Source: Mesorhizobium sp. Root102 (GTDB lineage: Bacteria; Pseudomonadota; Alphaproteobacteria; Rhizobiales; Rhizobiaceae). From it: a DNA stretch of 34,485 nt. Below the pieces are notes generated by a model that was given only the letters and a program-made list of their open reading frames with translations, searched no databases and was not told the origin of the DNA. Where the stretch lies: contig NZ_LMCP01000028.1 in NCBI RefSeq assembly GCF_001425625.1, positions 1 through 34,485 of the forward strand, in the 5' to 3' direction. The translations under genes and the position numbers were made by a program. Positions 32,902 to 34,485 of this stretch are shown in pieces. Within the stretch, counting starts at the first letter, position 1; each line of letters starts with the position of its first letter.

Positions 32902-33195
32902 TTAGTTAAGCCGTTTGTACTTGGTCAGGGTGACCGACTGAATCCACTGGCCCGCTTTTGCGCCGAACGCCTTCATCGCTTCGGTATTGTTGTGGACATT
33001 GAGGGCATTCTCGTCTTCCCAGATTTCATAGAAGAGGAACTGGCCCGGGTTCTCAACCGACTCGTGCAGGTCATACTGAACGAAGCCCGGCTCCTTGGGG
33101 GCCGCTTCCACAAGCGTCATCAGGCCTTGGCGCAGCAGGTCTTCATTTCCCGTGTTGGCATTGACCAATGCGATCACGACGAGCTTCTCTTTCAT
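32902..33195 (-). CDS. Antibiotic biosynthesis monooxygenase (ABM) domain protein
   Basis: A 97-residue single-domain protein of the dimeric ferredoxin-like ABM/YgiN family. Features are LVVIALVNANTGNEDLLRQGL at the start, EPGFVQYDLHES in the middle, and FLFYEIWEDENALNVH with the usual N/H-rich helix. Members include quinol monooxygenases, cofactor-free oxygenases and enzymes with other roles. The ATG has AGGGAA a few bases upstream. The hydrolase gene follows it. A LacI-type palindrome lies about 85 bp upstream. Family clear, reaction unknown. Confidence 0.92.
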   Translation of the reverse strand: MKEKLVVIALVNANTGNEDLLRQGLMTLVEAAPKEPGFVQYDLHESVENPGQFLFYEIWEDENALNVHNNTEAMKAFGAKAGQWIQSVTLTKYKRLN

Positions 33196-33277
33196 CCATT
33201 TTCCCTTTCACAACTTGGACATTTTGGGTTCGATAGAGGGTGGCAGAAATTACCTCGACCACCTTTTGGTTGTCTAA

Positions 33278-33291
33278 TGTTATCGTTTACA
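33278..33291. promoter_or_regulatory. Possible LacI-family operator
   Basis: TGTTATCGTTTACA has the central CG and TGT/ACA ends of LacI-family sites; its arms match at 5 of 7 positions. It lies 83 bp upstream of the small monooxygenase start. It differs from the palindrome at 8331-8344, so the LacI-type protein of this window is probably not the one that binds it. Confidence 0.45.
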
Positions 33292-33377
33292 TCACTCGAA
33301 AAAGATGAACCGGTTTTGCAATGATGTCGGCACTTTCCATTCACCCGTTTCACTAGAACGCGGTGACCGAGTTCTTG

Positions 33378-34151
33378 TCAGAACGGATCTCTGGCCGCCG
33401 TTAGCCATCCGCCATCCATGACGTAAGCGCTGCCGTGTACGTAGTCGGCGTCGTCACTTCCCAGGAACGCCGCCAACTTGGCAATCTCTTCCGGTTTGCA
33501 CCACCGCCGGGCAGGCACTTTGCTGACTGCCAGGTCCATATCTGGTGAATGCGCCGTCGTTTGCTCCGGCATTGCCATTGGCGTGGCAGTCGCCCCGGGA
33601 CAGATGGCGTTGATCCTTATGCCGAGCGCTCCGTATTCAAACGTCATCTGGCGCGTCAACCCGATGACGCCATGCTTCGAAGCAGTGTAGGCCGACCCGC
33701 CTCCAGCTGCGCTAAAGCCTGACGTCGAGGACGTATTGATGATGGCGCCTTTGCCCTGCTTCAGCATTTGCGGGATGACAGCACGCGACATCAAGAACGG
33801 CCCGGTCAGGTTCACGGCCATGACCCGGTTCCATTCCTCAAGGCTCACTTCATGAGCGGGCGCATGTCCATCGAGAACGCCAGCATTGTTGCACAGCAGA
33901 TCAATTTGACCCCAGCGCACAATGACTGCGTCTATTCCATTCTTTACGCTTTTCTCATCGCTGACGTTGACTTGCAGCGGAACGGCCATGGATGGCTTTT
34001 CCAGCTTCTTCACCGTCTCGATGGCACGGTCCAGATTGATGTCGAGCGCTGCCACATAGGCTCCTCTGGACACGAATTCGCCGACCATTGCTCGACCCAT
34101 CCCGGATCCTGCGCCCGTGATGATGACCACTTTGTTGGTGTAATTGTTCAA
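33378..34151 (-). CDS. Short-chain dehydrogenase/reductase (SDR)
   Basis: A 257-residue classical SDR. Motifs are TGAGSGMG (12-19), NNAG (88-91), Ser142, and Tyr155-x3-Lys159. Asp37 (AALDIN) favours NAD(H). The C-terminus has GSAYVMDGGW followed by LTAARDPF. It lies downstream of an alpha/beta hydrolase gene on the same strand, 105 bp away, and upstream of the monooxygenase by 182 bp, which contains the possible LacI-type site, so the latter pair may be separately transcribed. The substrate is unknown. Confidence 0.92.
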   Translation of the reverse strand: MNNYTNKVVIITGAGSGMGRAMVGEFVSRGAYVAALDINLDRAIETVKKLEKPSMAVPLQVNVSDEKSVKNGIDAVIVRWGQIDLLCNNAGVLDGHAPAHEVSLEEWNRVMAVNLTGPFLMSRAVIPQMLKQGKGAIINTSSTSGFSAAGGGSAYTASKHGVIGLTRQMTFEYGALGIRINAICPGATATPMAMPEQTTAHSPDMDLAVSKVPARRWCKPEEIAKLAAFLGSDDADYVHGSAYVMDGGWLTAARDPF

Positions 34152-34256
34152 CGCCGCTTACCTTCTGTTTCTCAGCTGCTTTTCCAAACGGGATTCTCCC
34201 GCTACTGGGCCGAAGTGTGCGCTGAACCGCAGCTTCAGCGATGGACTAGAGGTGGC

Positions 34257-34485
34257 TCAAACCCCGCCTTTGACATTGTCGAGGATTGCCTGGTTGACGG
34301 TTGATGCGGTTTCCATCTGTGGCATGTGGCCCGCGTGCGGGATGATGGTGAGCGTTGCGTTGTCTGGCACGTCGGAAGGCTGCGGGACCGGCACGACCTG
34401 GTCCTGGTCGCCCCAGATGAGCAGCACCGGGCACGGCAGTTTGGCGAGCTTGTCGCCGATCGCCTGGCGCTGGCCATTGTCGTCG
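34257..34485 (-). CDS. Alpha/beta hydrolase, C-terminal part only (runs off the window)
   Basis: The last 76 codons of an alpha/beta hydrolase, entering from beyond the right edge and ending in TGA at 34257-34259. The frame reads LPCPVLLIWGDQDQVVP, which holds the acid residue of the catalytic triad, and later IIPHAGHMPQME with the catalytic His. This resembles the hydrolase domain of AcoC-type proteins of acetoin metabolism and carboxylesterases of the same group. The longer open frames over this stretch are in other registers and show no homology. No N-terminal or lipoyl part can be seen. Confidence 0.8.
   Translation of the reverse strand, partial: DDNGQRQAIGDKLAKLPCPVLLIWGDQDQVVPVPQPSDVPDNATLTIIPHAGHMPQMETASTVNQAILDNVKGGV

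Noticed and set aside
33371..33384. Inverted repeat GTTCT-N4-AGAAC at the end of the last complete SDR gene, considered as a terminator
   Set aside because: The stem is only 5 bp, overlaps the stop codon and lacks a T-run.
1..34485. tRNA genes, rRNA, CRISPR arrays and phage attachment repeats
   Set aside because: None was seen by eye; no tandem direct repeats with spacers, no cloverleaf-like sequence and no integrase gene.

Overview
The window looks like a catabolic island from an alphaproteobacterium, most likely of the Rhizobiales (Mesorhizobium or Rhizobium type). I base this on the high GC content, on the many uptake-plus-catabolism cassettes each with its own LacI, TetR or GntR regulator, and on the gene families present. 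This assignment is an inference; no rRNA, tRNA or marker gene is present. I saw no CRISPR array, intact insertion sequence or replication gene.

Layout. (1) 1-9429, all on the minus strand: a LacI-family regulator, then a polyamine/opine-type ABC importer (Tat-exported binding protein, one polypeptide carrying both permeases, and ATPase), an SDR, a MmgE/PrpD protein and an aldehyde dehydrogenase lacking its C-terminus. A textbook LacI-type palindrome lies directly after the importer promoter. (2) 9962-18724, plus strand: an operon for a branched-chain-amino-acid-type ABC importer (binding protein, LivG, LivF, LivH, LivM) with hydantoinase/oxoprolinase subunits HyuA and HyuB inside it. (3) 18984-19661: a TetR regulator. 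(4) 19701-24593, minus strand: saccharopine-dehydrogenase-like protein, acyl-CoA ligase, a decayed SDR, an intact SDR and a beta-keto acid cleavage enzyme (BKACE), divergent from (5) 24800-26797, plus strand: a second saccharopine-dehydrogenase-like protein and an SDR. (6) 26818-31710: a GntR/FCD regulator divergent from pxpA, a fused pxpB-pxpC, and a biotin carboxylase fused to its biotin carrier domain. (7) 31969-34485, minus strand: an alpha/beta hydrolase with an Asp nucleophile, a small ABM-type monooxygenase, an SDR, and the C-terminal end of another alpha/beta hydrolase.

How the genes may work together. Blocks 2-5 appear to form one regulon. Near-identical 16-bp inverted repeats of the form ATTAACG-NN-CGTTAAT lie at the promoters of the HyuAB/Liv operon, the BKACE operon and the second saccharopine-dehydrogenase operon, and the TetR gene sits among them. 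The gene content fits import of a cyclic amide or amino acid derivative, ATP-driven ring opening by HyuAB, oxidation by the SDRs and saccharopine-dehydrogenase-like enzymes, CoA activation, and final cleavage of a beta-keto acid with acetyl-CoA. I do not know the substrate. Block 6 is a second, unrelated ATP-dependent lactam-cleavage system; its carboxyltransferase-like PxpBC and its BC-BCCP protein together carry the domain set of urea carboxylase on two chains. The clearest decayed genes are the truncated aldehyde dehydrogenase at the left edge and the internally deleted SDR at 22429-22727.
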